Origin: Tricholoma matsutake
Lineage: Eukaryota; Basidiomycota; Agaricomycetes; Agaricales; Tricholomataceae
Length of the DNA: 64,000 bases
Assembly: GCA_026075535.2 (NCBI GenBank)
Contig: AP026548.1
Span: 62,001 to 126,000 of the forward strand
Direction: 5' to 3'
This document shows, one piece after another, positions 12,330 through 24,105 of this stretch. Below the pieces are notes generated by a model, which made no database searches, was not told where the DNA came from, and saw nothing but the letters and a program-made list of their open reading frames with translations. Numbering within the stretch: the first letter of the stretch is position 1; each line of letters begins with the position of its first letter. Position numbers and translations under genes: made by a program.

Positions 12330-15300
12330 AAAGGAAAAAAAAAAATTATCACAGCCATTTAAAAAATAATCCATAAAGCACAAACCAGGCAAGGTCAGAC
12401 ATATTTTTGAGAGAGGATGATGGACAGACATGAAGGTGAGACAGGATCAAGAGAGTGTAGGACCAAGAGGATCAGCAAAGGTTTTAAGAGACTGATAGGA
12501 GATGACAAGGGCTCACATGGTCAGATGAGTTCAGCACAATAGGAAATGAACATGCTCCATGCCTTCCAATGGCAGATCCGATACCAAGGAGATGAGGGCC
12601 CAGGGCTTTGATAAAGCTGCGGTCAAACAAAGGAATACTTGGAGTTGTTGGGAACACACAGAACACCAAATGCCAGCGAAGATTCCAAAATCTCTGAGAC
12701 TAGTCAAAGGGTGACAATTTGTTTAGGCAAAAAGAAGTCGGGACTCTGGTGGGCTGTAAACAGTGCAGATGCTTTGCAGAAGGTTTTCTCGAAAGTAAAA
12801 CTGAGGTGAAGAAGACATCAGCATGCTAGAAAAGGCACCTTTGAGCAAGGAGCAGACCAAGCAGAAACATCCTGCCAGCGCAGCAAAGCACAATAAAGTT
12901 AGTTGGTACACCAATCAAGGCAAAATAATCTGATCAAATCAAAAGCATCGTCAAAATAGATATTGTGCAGCAAAGAGCAATTGAAAGCTAGCAGGCTAAT
13001 GCAAACACATTAAGGGACATGGAAAATATGCACCAAATAGTACAGGATATATAGTAGTGCCTATTAATAAGTATCAGCAGCTTTGAATGCCCAATCAGAT
13101 CGAGAAACACACCTCTACTTCATATACCATCCAGAAGAAACAAGATGGATCAATTCTATGACATGGCAGGGGCTGGTAAGTCTCAGCGCATGACAATGAG
13201 GAATGTAACACCTAAAGCTTACATGTGCTTCAGCTGAAGTCTTGGAGAAAAGTGCCTCTGAGAACAGGGAAGTTGTAGATCGGCATCTGGCAAAAACAGC
13301 AAAAGTAAGTGTACATTCGACATTGGTATACACTGGCAAAAGTGACACAAGACCATGACAGGTCAGTGGCATACGAAGTATAGAGTCAAAGTGTTTGAGG
13401 GACCACAGACGTTGAGGCTGGTACAAATCGGAAAGGCAGACAATGTAGCCGAAGAAGCCGTGTTCACCATCCAGGGTATACTATCTGAGAAGGACCTGCC
13501 CCTGGTGACCAAAAAGGTAAGGCGAAAGCTAAGAACATGCATTGCAGACAGTTAACAAACTTAAGGTAAAAAACCCATCTCAAGCACGCTACCTTCGACA
13601 AGGTGTGACATTGGTTGGCCATGGGACACCCACATTTGAAGATGCACTGGATGCCGCACAAGAGATTTATGGTTTCTTTGACCGCAATGTGCAGGAAGGA
13701 TCGCTTGAAAGTTGGGCGCTGGCCTCAACCTCGAAAGAGCAATGCAAGGGCATCAAAGCATCAAACCGATACCTTACTTCTAAACAGGACACACCTGAAA
13801 TGGTATCTTTACCAATTCCGCTATCCATAGATATCTTTACCAATTCCACTATCCATAGATATCTTTACCAATTCTGCTATCCATAGACCCTCACAGAATA
13901 TTGGAAAGCTTGGCCAAGCCAAACTTTGTGTATGGTGAAGATAACGAGCTTCTGTACTACCGAGTACACGGGGATAAGATAGGCAAACAAAGGTGATGAC
14001 AGCACTTACAAACAGAGGCATCCCAGTCCCAACACACTGACTCGAATTAATCAAAGGCTTGAAACAGCAAGCCCGCATGTTTTTTGAATTGGAGACATTG
14101 TTGAGATACAAGTGTTGTTCATCACTGTACCATTGAAAGAAGGTAAAAACAAGATGATGGTGGTGTTGCAGTCTATTGTGCTATTGAACACAACTTTTAG
14201 CCAGGTAAGAGAAGGTGCTTACAAACATGTAAACCAAACTGAGATATGACAGGATGCTATGAAGAAAAGGATGTGCGAGCCTGAACAAACCCAACCCAAG
14301 ACATTGAAGTGATGAGTTGGGTATGGAGAATACATGGAAGCGAGCAAGGGAGACACTGGGATGCAGGTCGACAAATGCAACAAGTGATCTGATTACTGTT
14401 TGTGCTGTTATTACATAAGACATGAAATGTATAGGACAAATTTCAAATTGTGCCAATATTGGGTGACTTTGCTATAGCAAGGCAATGGTGACTACTTATA
14501 CTAGTATTTAGCAATGATTACATGAACCACACAAAGTCAGTCTATGAGCAAGGCCTCCTTACATCTACTGTTGTATTACGGTGTGTGCAAATACTTTGAA
14601 TTGACTTTTCCAGGACCCTTTGGAGTGTCTGTACTGCACATGAATCAGGGAAAACAGCCAGAAGGAAAGACAAGAAACAAATAACACACCAAGAAGTAGA
14701 TGCCACATGCTTCAATTTTTTTGGGGTGACTTCGTAGGCAGGGTCTTGCACAAGAAACCTGATGGCCAGATTAACCACATCAACAAGTGTAGCCTTATAC
14801 ACAACACACCTTGATGATGAACCTCACTCTTTTTTTGAAACATTAGCCATATGAATTGGGGAATGCTCAAACTTGCTATCAATCACTCCCCAGTCAATAC
14901 AGCAACACAACGAATAAAAGGACAAGATGTACCTTGAAAGCTTGGGTATATCCAGATCCAAACTCGACTCACGCGAGGCCCAGGTAAGGATCAAGGACAG
15001 ACTCCTGGTTCGGCCAGGGGTTTGTGCGAGAATGCTAAGATGTGCATTTTAGAAAATATGGTGAAGAAGCAGAGATCAGGTTAGAACCTACATTGCAACA
15101 TCAGGTAGATCAATGTCTGAGCTCAATTCATGTAAGGTCCCATGGTGAGCAGGGGAATCGGAGTACAGGGTTCTGAGTTGCATTCGTGATGAGTCTGAGA
15201 AATACAGAAACCAAGACAACATACATATCCCGTGAACTTGGATAAGACACATCTACAGACGACGAGGCACGACAAGCTCTGTGTGTACCAAAATAAACTT

Positions 15301-15780
15301 GCAGAACAAAGTTCAATAGGGTAAAATGTGTGCACAGCTTTGGATACCAGTCATTCACAATAACGGACAAAGATATGGCAGACTTTTGTACAGGTTGGTA
15401 ATGTTTACTGATAATTGAAGGAGGCATCAGCGAGGAGACAGATGACAACTTGGAAAAGCCACCTGCTATTGTCAGGAAACTCAGAGCTGGACATCTTGTG
15501 CTTAAGAGTTCTGCAACAAAAGCACAGAATAATAAAAAATCAGAAATCAGATAAGACCAAAACAGCAGTACTTGGGAGCCATTAGCCTGTCAGATATCGC
15601 CAATGGGTGGTGTTTGGCAGTGAGAAGAGTGAATGGGAAAATGCACAAGACTGTAAAATAAAGCCATAGTCATAGTTGGAGTAAAGAAGATGTTTTCAAT
15701 GCCGCAGATGTAACAGACACTGGCATGTAAAAGAAGCAGTGGCTGTCACCCCCAAATTTGAACGAACATGACTTTAAAGA
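12330..15780. other. No recognised gene; possible degraded coding remnants
   Basis: Many short open frames occur on both strands, none with a motif I can name. Two overlapping plus-strand stretches at 13355-13886 have fairly protein-like composition (for example GKADNVAEEAVFTIQGIL and TPTFEDALDAAQEIYGFF) and may be exons or a relic. They end in the 28-bp minisatellite. I cannot support a specific gene model. Confidence 0.35.
13804..13887 (+). repeat. 28-bp minisatellite, three units
   Basis: Three head-to-tail units of 28 bp begin at 13804, 13832 and 13860, each starting TATCTTTACCAATTC and ending ATCCATAGA. Units differ by single transitions at one position (CCG, CCA, CTG), again the CG/CA/TG pattern seen elsewhere in the window. 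Confidence 0.92.
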
Positions 15781-15828
15781 ACTTGAACGTGCAATACACG
15801 GTAGTTCAAGGCCACAGGCATCCAACAC

Positions 15829-17390
15829 CCAATGTTGCTCCCAACAGAGCTAGTCCTAAAGATTATCCACAATGCTCTTGATGACAGGCCCGAGCCAGAG
15901 GGAGAAGACCAAGCAGTCCATAAGGACTGGCTATCTATTTGACACACCCACTTTGGCATGATCTCCTGCAGACAATGAACAATGTCAACCCCTATCAACA
16001 GTTCAGCATCGACTTTGAAAGATCAGTGCAGAACAGTCACCCTACACATTTCAGGACAGACTCTGCTGTGTTTAGGACATGGGCAAAACACATAAACTAT
16101 TTGCTTACTGCAACACCATTTCCCATAAATCTGTTGATGAAATTCACATGATGTTTGGCGATATCTATGGAAAACATACAATCTGTGTTCAGCGGTCTAA
16201 AACAGGCACACCTGGGTGAATCCCTTGTATCTTTGAACATCAAACTCGCATCCGATTTCACTCACACAATCAACCTACCCATATTTCCATCTTTGACTCA
16301 GTTACACCTGGGACTAGACGATTTCAAAAGTTCATTGCACCCTGTTTTTACCCATTGCAAGCACCCAAATAGCAATGGGGACACAACATTCATTGTACGC
16401 ACTCCCAAGCTGCAAACATTATCCATGTATCCCAGCGACACAACAACCATATGGGTCAAAGACCCTGAACAACTGAAGAACTTGATGATAAATTTCCTGT
16501 CAGTAGGATGTCTCAGGGGATGCTGGATGGATGGAAGCCCTCACAGTACAAAATGGTGTCTCCAAGGCACACTCCTATGCCCAAAGTCATTGTTTGATGA
16601 TTTCAACAATGTAGCAGAGGGATTGATGCACCTTGACCTGTTCATCAAAATATCCTGGCTTGGCAATGTTGACCACCTCCATTTCACAAATGTGACCACA
16701 TTGACACTGCGCATAACCATTCCATACAACATACCACAAGCTTCAACTGTGATAAGGCATGATGCACCAAAGTTAGAGTGTGGCACGCTGTTCATCTGTG
16801 ATACATGGATCATCAACTTCACAGGAAGCTCTTTTACAGCAAACGTGAAACAGCTCACAGTATGCACACCTTGCTACAAAATGAAAATGATGACGGTAGA
16901 CTCAAGAAGGTGGACACAAAACAACTTCATCGTTAAATTCCCACTGCTTGAACAGGTCACACTTGGCATGCATGGAATACACAATGCCATCATGCCTCCT
17001 GACAACGTACAGTGGAGCAAAGTCAAAAGGCTCGCACTGGCCATGGATATCAGGATTGCAGACCTAGTCGCTCACATCAGCATGCTGGAACTGGAAAAGA
17101 TAATGCTTGTATACCCAGAGTGGCAAATGAAAGAGACTTCATGGGGTGACAGTGAGGATGAGCGAACAGCAACCAGCGATGAAGAGTCAGAACAGAGCAC
17201 TGGCATGTCATGGGCTATGGCACCAGGCATGAATTTCATTACATGAGAGATGATAATTGGACATTACAAGCTTGAATGCAGAAAGCTGAGCACATATTTC
17301 CCACACATCCAGATAACAAACTGTCACACCTTCGACTGGCCTGACAGAGATTACTTTGACATCCTCAAAAGGGTGCACATACACAGATGA
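15829..17390 (+). pseudogene. F-box/LRR-like gene, degraded paralog
   Basis: A short F-box-like peptide, LPTELVLKIIHNAL, is encoded at about 15835-15880 in one frame. A second frame carries the rest (about 15939-17246), with TGA at 16149-16151 and again just after 17243. The body has leucine-rich spacing (FPSLTQLHLGL, LPIFPSL, VDHLHFTNVTTLTLRI) and ends with a conserved block (KRLALAMDIRIADLVAHI) and an acidic linker. It aligns along its length with the gene at 19040-20718, including the final KLSTYFPHIQITN block after the second TGA. F-box proteins of this type recruit substrates to SCF ubiquitin ligases; that role is inferred. The frameshift and stops suggest it is no longer functional. Confidence 0.65.
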
Positions 17391-17399
17391 CTGAGCTAG

Positions 17400-18685
17400 A
17401 TCCTTCTTGGAATACCAACTGCAACATCAGAAATGAGCTCACCCAGCTCAACCCCTCCCCTGAAATGTCAGGTGACCTTCCAAAAATGGAAATGCTGACA
17501 AACTTGGTTGAATTTTGATGCCTGACCAAACAGAACATCTTCAACACACTGCGTGATCACGCCGGAAAATGACAACTGAGAGCAGCAGCCTGAGATGAGC
17601 CATTGCACCCAAAATGGGCCCAAGTGATTTGTTTGCGCCCTAGGTATGTTTCATGATGTTTCTTTCAACCAACTAACTGTTTTCATTAGTTTTAGGTTAT
17701 ACACATGTTACAGTGACAGCCCCATGCCCAACCACAACAATGGATAACTAGCCTATGACAACAACAACAAGGCCCAGGTCCCCACAACAGCAATGGACAA
17801 CTCAGCGCCCGCACCCCAGCACTGTGAGCCACAGCTTGCAAGTTTGTGGGTGCTCAATGACAAACCAGGGGGCTAGGAGGAGGGGGACAATAATGGGAAG
17901 GGATTATGACGACAGGACCAGGCGACAACATGGACAGGGAGGACTCGAGGACAGGGACCCTGACAAAACAGGGACAGCAACACATGGACAACAAGGACAA
18001 GGACGAGGGAATGACAGTGCCAACCCAGCACCTGCTCCTGCCACTGCAAGCAACTGCTCACATGGGGGATTGTGGGTGCTCACAGCAATGAGGGATGACA
18101 ATAAACACCACCACACTATGGATGCGGGGACGTGAACACCATGCACAACAGCAAACAAGGGGCAGCAGGGGAAGGGCCAGTGGGGAGCCACAAGGAGGAG
18201 AGGGGACACCTCACCCATTGCTGCATGGGGGGGTAGGATTTTTTTCTTGTTGTTTTCAATTACTAACATCCTTTTGGGGTTTTTTGATCTGAGTGATCCC
18301 AAGGAGGAAGCCCCAACACCACCGCTACAAGCCCTGCTCATAAGGTGGATTGAGGGGCTTATTTTTTTATGAGTTATGCCCTCATAATATATTTCTATTT
18401 CTTTCATATTGAGAGTGCCCCTTGAGGGGGAGTAAGATACTGGTAGTTAAATAATAGATATTCAATGTCAGTGACTCAGTGCCTTCAAGAATTGACATGC
18501 ACTTGTTTTCACTTCATGTAATTATGTGTAAGTCACCTGACTTTTCAGGGGAGGGGTTGAGCAAGGGGAGCTTCAGAAACACCTGGCATTTTCTTATACC
18601 CACGGTTATGAATATTTCGCATACTAGTACTTATTGATCCTTTTCTGTTTGACTGATACATATTTCCAAGAACATACCCTACTTA
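17400..18685. other. Intergenic, purine-rich and AC-rich stretch
   Basis: Between the two F-box paralogs I see no gene. 17740-18180 is unusually rich in ACAACA and GGACAGGGA-type strings, which makes open frames on both strands without motifs. A run of seven G followed by poly-T lies near 18225-18245. The Helitron, LTR and KDZ sequences are not recognisable here. Confidence 0.4.
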
Positions 18686-18863
18686 CACAAGGCCAGCCTC
18701 ATAATTTCTCCTTTCTGAAATATAGTTAGAAATTCTTTGTGAAATATTATATTTGAGACTAAATTTCTACAAACAGAAATTTAGTCTCAAATATAATATT
18801 TCACAAAGAATTTCTAACTATATTTCAGAAAGGAGGAATTATGAGCACAAGGCCAGCCTTGTG
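18686..18863. mobile_element. Foldback MITE, short copy (TSD TTA)
   Basis: A 178-bp near-palindrome. The left arm runs CACAAGGCCAGCCTCATAAT through TTTCTACAAACAG and the right arm is its reverse complement, so almost the whole element can form one hairpin. It is flanked by TTA on both sides (18683-18685, 18864-18866). A longer copy with the same arms lies at 48595-48847. CACA-type ends with a 3-bp duplication suggest a CACTA-like non-autonomous element. That class assignment is inference, since no transposase of this type is present. Confidence 0.9.
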
Positions 18864-19039
18864 TTATGTATAGCCAAAGTACATGAACACGGACTGAAAG
18901 CTACTGCCAACAGAGCCAAGGCTACGATTATGCAACAGCAGTAGTGTGACAGGTACACGGCGGTGTTAACACAACCAACTGCTGCCGTCTGCGGCTAACT
19001 TCGAAGAGCTTGCGGATGATTCGACGAAGATGATAACCA

Positions 19040-20718
19040 ATGAGCCCATCAGTCACTGATATGAGCCAAGCCGCCCCATATAATATATGCATCGAGGATC
19101 GTATACTACTTGTTCAACTTGACTCTTGCAACCTTCATCCACTGGTTATGTCCGACGAGCATGGTTCCTTAGTATGTTGGCCAGCCGAGCTGTTGCACAA
19201 GATCATCTTAATACGTGTCCATGAAGAACTGACGGACCCCTCACTATATGCGCAAAAGTTCTATCCTTGGTGGCTGAATATCCGACATGTTTTGACTGAA
19301 TTTCGCGACATTCTCATGACGTGCCCAATTCCTTACAGGGACCTCGCTGCCACATTTTGCGAGGATGACAGTGACGACAGCGTTTCTTTTCTAGAGACAT
19401 GCAAAATGTTTGTCAGACGCACAAACCACATCGACACTATCTGCAACCCCACACCTTTCGACATCACTCTTGACTTGATATTCGAGAACCACTGCTACAC
19501 ATCCTTAAATCCCTCTTGTGTCAACATGATTTTTCGTGCATTGAAAAACACTCAAAAGCTTTCTCGTTCCATACGCGCCTTATATCTCACTTGCACGTCA
19601 CCATTTGATCACGCTTTCATTCTTCCCCCCTTTCCCTGCATAACCTGCGCCTACATATCTTTGGGCAACTTGAGCACACAAAACCCTACCTTAATCCGAC
19701 AAAACATCAACTGTTTTGTATTACGAGCTCCAATGCTGGAGTCGCTCTCATTATCCGCAAGCTGTTACGTTCATGTACCGGATGTACTCAACATTAAACT
19801 GCTTGAGCTCAACTTCGTTGGAGCAGGGATTCGGGAACATGGCAGTCTTCGAACAATGGCATTCCCTAACAACTCGTTATTCACAAACTTCCACATCACC
19901 TCGCAACAGCTTACACACCTTCGACTGAGCACGTCACATCAAACTCCAGAGAATCTTGACCTTCCCAACGTAACCCATCTTTCCATATGTATTGTCGGAA
20001 TACCTGGCACGCCCGATCGTAATACGAACCTGACCATCAAAGCATCCCACTTGAGAGTAGCACACTTGCTGCTCACTGACACACGTTCCGTCGCATTCCA
20101 TGACAGCGCGCTTCCTTTAACCATCGAATACATCGTCATATCCACCCCGCATCCCTCCTTCATGTTCCTTCATTTCTGCAGGGGTCAGACCTTTGCTGCA
20201 CCCACCACAACATCATAACCCATCTTCCTCAGGTGAAGGAGGCTGTGGTTGCATTGCATGGATTGCCTGACACAAATTCAGTGAGATCAGACATGCGATG
20301 GCCAGAACTCACAAAACTATACGTCATATTCGAAATTGGCATCAGCGAATTTCTTGACCACATACAGATGCCGGCTCTCGAGGTCATCTGGGTTATCTTT
20401 CCAGCATGGCTCACCTCGAAAACGCAGTCACCAACACAACCATTATCTGCACAATCGTTCTTAGTTCACTGTCTTGAGGACCCGGGTACATACGGCACAA
20501 ACAGCAGCCGTGGCGATGACGAACCTTATGCCGAATCAGATGGTAGTCAGGATGACCCTGCGCAACAAATGCTCATGATTTCGTTTGAGGAAGAAAAAAG
20601 AAGGCTTAGTATTAAATTTCCCAATGTTGACGTACATACATACGACAACCATACACACCCTGATCGCCACTACTTCGATTCTATACCCCCCCACATGGCC
20701 CCATTTTTCAATTGCTAG
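19040..20718 (+). CDS. F-box/LRR-like protein, one frameshift
   Basis: Encodes about 560 residues. Near residue 45 is VCWPAELLHKIILIRVHEEL, an F-box-like helix, followed by a long region with leucine-rich periodicity (RALYLTCTS, LLELNFVG, LTHLRLSTS, VTHLSICIVG) and an acidic C-terminal part ending at 20718. The frame changes at the G run 20181-20184. Alignment with the paralog at 15829-17390 continues straight through in the +1 frame (HHNIITHLPQVKEAVVALHG against NNFIVKFPLLEQVTLGMHG), so a one-base indel or sequencing error explains the break better than an intron. Likely an SCF substrate receptor; the ligand is unknown. The coding DNA keeps many CpG, unlike the left copy. Confidence 0.65.
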
Positions 20719-21181
20719 ACATCCAAATTGAATGCAGTGTCGTTGTTTTCTTGCTTTTTTGGTAAATAGCCCTATCACTAGTAGGTAGGCCACAATTGAG
20801 AGGAAACTCGCACAGCATCATCATCACGCCTGTATTTGTTTTTGCACGAGGATGGTGGGAAATCTACATTATCGCGACAATGGATATTTCCCGCACTTGC
20901 CACGCCAACCAAAAAAGCCGGACGGACCTGTGCAGTTTTGAAACACCGCCACGAATGTAAATTTAGACTCAGACCGGCAATCACCGCACGAATAGATGCT
21001 TACTGATTCGTTTGGGTGGTCAGGATGGTATAAGACCGAGCTCTCAATACTGAGAACTCGGAACAGAGCATACAGACAAGAAAAAAAATAGACACTAATC
21101 CACATCGGAATTGAAATTATTTGATACTCCCTTGGCTGGGATCTTACAAGCCTTCGACCGGGGTTGCCTGTTCCGCACACC

Positions 21182-22378
21182 TCAATAACTTTCCAGTGGG
21201 AATGAGCAATGTAATCCACGCTTTTCACATTGACTAGACAGTAAAAGACGTTCAGTAACGATGTAAAGAAAAATGAGTGTCAGTGCAAACCAGAGGCGTA
21301 CTGAAAACTTACGAGCATGTTTTTTTCTCACTCCCAGCTAGTGGGGCGCCGCATGCAATCTTGCGAGTGCAGCAAAATAGGCAAGCCAACGGGGGTTTTG
21401 GCTGTGCAGGTTTCGGTGGCGTAGGTTTTTTTGCACGTCTTTTAGTGGGTGGGGCACTGAGGCACATGCGCGAAGGGCGAGGTGTGGCTGTGATGCCAAT
21501 GTAGGGATGGGATTTAGAATGCCTCGCCTTTTGCAAGTCCTGGGTGAGACGGCTTCGATTCGCCGGGGCGACGACGGAAGCATCTAATGACCTCGCATCC
21601 GGTACACAAGGATATCGGGGTACCAGGGCATGAAGCTGATCATTTACAATAGGTGCGTCAGTTTGCCAGTTTGGGGTCTGGGTGATGAGGTCAAATGGTT
21701 GGAGCGTCGGAGACAGGGTATCATCGCATAGCAACGAGTTTGAGGACAAGTCGATCAAATGTTGCTGAGAAGGATAATTAAATTCCTGTGTACTGACGGG
21801 CAGCATGAGCAAAGGAGTCCAGGCGGTGGGAGCAGCCGTGTAGTGTTGTTTGGGATGCATCGTTTCCCAGTCACTCCGCTGGTCAGTCCATTCATGCTGA
21901 ACCGATTCGAGTGGGAAAGCACCAGATGCCATTGAAGCGCTGTAGCCGTAACCTGTGTCGCGCGGAAATGTTGCCTCAAGATAGCTTGCAGGAAAACAGA
22001 TGTCAGCGGCACACGCGGCATAAGCGTCTGACGAATGAGGAATATTCTCGTAATGCTCCGCCGCCGTGTAAGTGTTGGGTTCTGGACAGTATTGAAATCC
22101 GAGACCTTCAAAATATTGACTAAACAGGGCTTTCTGATACCTCCATCGTTGCTCTATTGCTGCCCTCCGAGCTTCTGGAAACGTGGCGTAGAACTTCTCG
22201 TCTTCCTCCAGCATGGTTTGGGCGAACAATGACAGTGGTTGGTACATCTCAGGCTGAGAAACCCAATTATCAGGTCATGGACAGCTATTAGTGTTCAGAT
22301 TTCACCCACCTGATTCGTCCAAAAATGGTTTTGTTGGGGGACTACGAGGTCCGCCGGATAGGAAAATTGCGACGCCAT
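21182..22378 (-). CDS. Zn2Cys6 transcription factor, three exons
   Basis: I chose the start ATG at 22378 because a 23-codon first exon (22378-22310) joins in phase through a 56-bp GTGGGT...CAG intron (22309-22254) to exon 2 (22253-21313). A second intron (21312-21234, GTAAGT...TAG) leads to exon 3 (21233-21182). The product is 353 aa. The fungal binuclear zinc cluster lies at the extreme C-terminus and is split by the second intron: LACLFCCTRKIAC in exon 2, then KTC just before the junction and QCEKRGLHC after it. This gives C-x2-C-x6-C, spacer, C-x2-C-x6-C. Basic residues (KRRAKK) precede it. The N-terminal 280 residues are Pro/Ser/Tyr-rich, as in activation regions. Target genes are unknown. 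All junctions keep frame and the gene looks intact. Confidence 0.85.
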
Positions 22379-22399
22379 TGATAGGCGAACGGCGAGTGG

Positions 22400-23827
22400 A
22401 CTTAATCATTAATTGTGCCCAAGAGTAAGTCGAGAGTGAATAACAAGAGAGATTGAAAAGATGACTCAACTAGTATACTGTGAGTGTCAATAAGTAATAC
22501 TGTAGGAACCTTTCACATAAGAAGTTGAAGTTTCCTCAAGAAAAGAAGACCATCGCCACATGTCTCACCGATATGCCACTGGAAACCCCATTTGTTGCTC
22601 AGTGTTGCTCATCGGGCCTAGGCTCCAAATTATTGTTTCTCCTGATCTAGATTGGACCCCGCTTCTTTCATCTGATTCGGAAAATTTTAAAAGTCAAGGG
22701 GAAGGTTCTCCGCAGTTGGCGGTGTTCGCGTGATATAGTGAGTCCGGATGGCAGGTAACTGTGAGGTTTTCGACATGATGGTCAATCTGGAACATTGATG
22801 TGTATAGCTGGCTCTCGTGCTGAGCTGGCAAACTTGGTAAGGCTCACTTTCAGCTCTGCATTAAATAAATCTTGTGTGAGATCTTTTCCAGGCGATTGAT
22901 CGAGATAACTGCGTCCAGTTCTGGCCTTCATATGTTGCGGCCCCACAGATCATTGTGTTCAGCCGATAATTGCTCTTTTAGGAAGAGATTTCTGCACACG
23001 AGGCTAAAGACTCCCCCCTCAAGCTAGTCCAGGGCTCCACGCTCCCGAGTATTTTTTTTTGCCAAAACAGCAGAAAATAGGGATCGACAAATTTTGCATC
23101 CACTATGTTAGTCGCCTCTCGATCTTGTTTTGATCTAGGTGCATGGACTTACCTCACAAAAGGAACCTTACCCTCTATTTGTCTAGCTCAGCGCATCCCA
23201 CGATTACAGATTCAAATAATAAACCCAACTTCGAGAGAACAGAGCCGTGACCTTCCCCAGGGATTTTCTGAAGAGGAATGGCCGCAGGCCGTAATTGCCA
23301 ACGATCTTAGATATGCGAAGTATGCCGAAAACTGGGAAGGAACCGCCGACATGCCGAGTACACCGGGTCCTGTGGCTTGCGAGGTCCATCAAAGAGAAGT
23401 TAGGTGCATGCAAGTTGAGGGGCGACCGTGGGCTGAGCACACCAGTAAACTGTAAAGGAGCATTGAATCGGCTTGGTCGAGGATGGAATACACTATGATT
23501 TATCATTTATCATCTGACACTGTATTGCAACTTATCAGTGCAGGCACTCACGAGGGTCATTTTTTATCTGACGCTGATCTGTTCGGGACCGATTGACAGG
23601 CAGGCCGGTTAACGCACCAGGTGCCACAAAGTGGCGTCGCCTCCGTCTCAATGGCAGAAAAATTGAGATCCTTCCAGCGGAGCTTCGAAAACCATGTTCA
23701 CGAAAACACCGTCAACCCTGAAGAACTGATGCGAAGTTAAAGCGAGGCACACTTGATTCGCTGCCCGACAAGGCGATGACATCACGACCAGAGTGACAAG
23801 CAAACTCTGATTTTTCCCACAATAACC
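22400..23827. other. Intergenic region, promoter side of the Zn2Cys6 gene
   Basis: No gene that I can support. An open frame at 23105-23455 (plus strand, 116 codons) has no motif and no splice context. CpG content looks high here compared with the transposon-rich parts. The region should contain the promoter of the divergent gene at 22378, but no distinct element is evident. Confidence 0.4.
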
Positions 23828-24105
23828 TACAGTTGCGGACAAACAAAGTCAACCAATTTGATATCTCTTGATTGGGAATTTTTGGCAGGAAACTGACTTC
23901 AGATTTGGATTCAGCGTGGCGAAATATGTCAAAAAACACAACTCCGAAGTCTTTCCCACGGGTTTTCGGGGTAGCCAAATTTTTATGCCAAAAAACATAA
24001 CATTCTGTATCCTAATTGGGGTTCAAAACAGCATCAATCGACATCATCGCCTGGTTAGAAACCTGACGATGTTGTTTTTGCTTCCTGACGGCCCATGCGG
24101 CAGCA

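Noticed and set aside
17755..18135. Protein-coding gene in the AC/GA-rich stretch
   Set aside because: Frames are open on both strands because of biased composition; there is no motif, no splice site and no paralog.
18683..18866. PIF/Harbinger assignment for the foldback MITE because of the TTA duplication
   Set aside because: The longer copy at 48595-48847 has AAG, not TWA, as its 3-bp duplication, and the ends are CACA-like.
20135..20232. Intron in the right F-box gene joining the two open segments
   Set aside because: Alignment with the left paralog runs through this interval in the shifted frame, so a one-base indel at the G run 20181-20184 is simpler.
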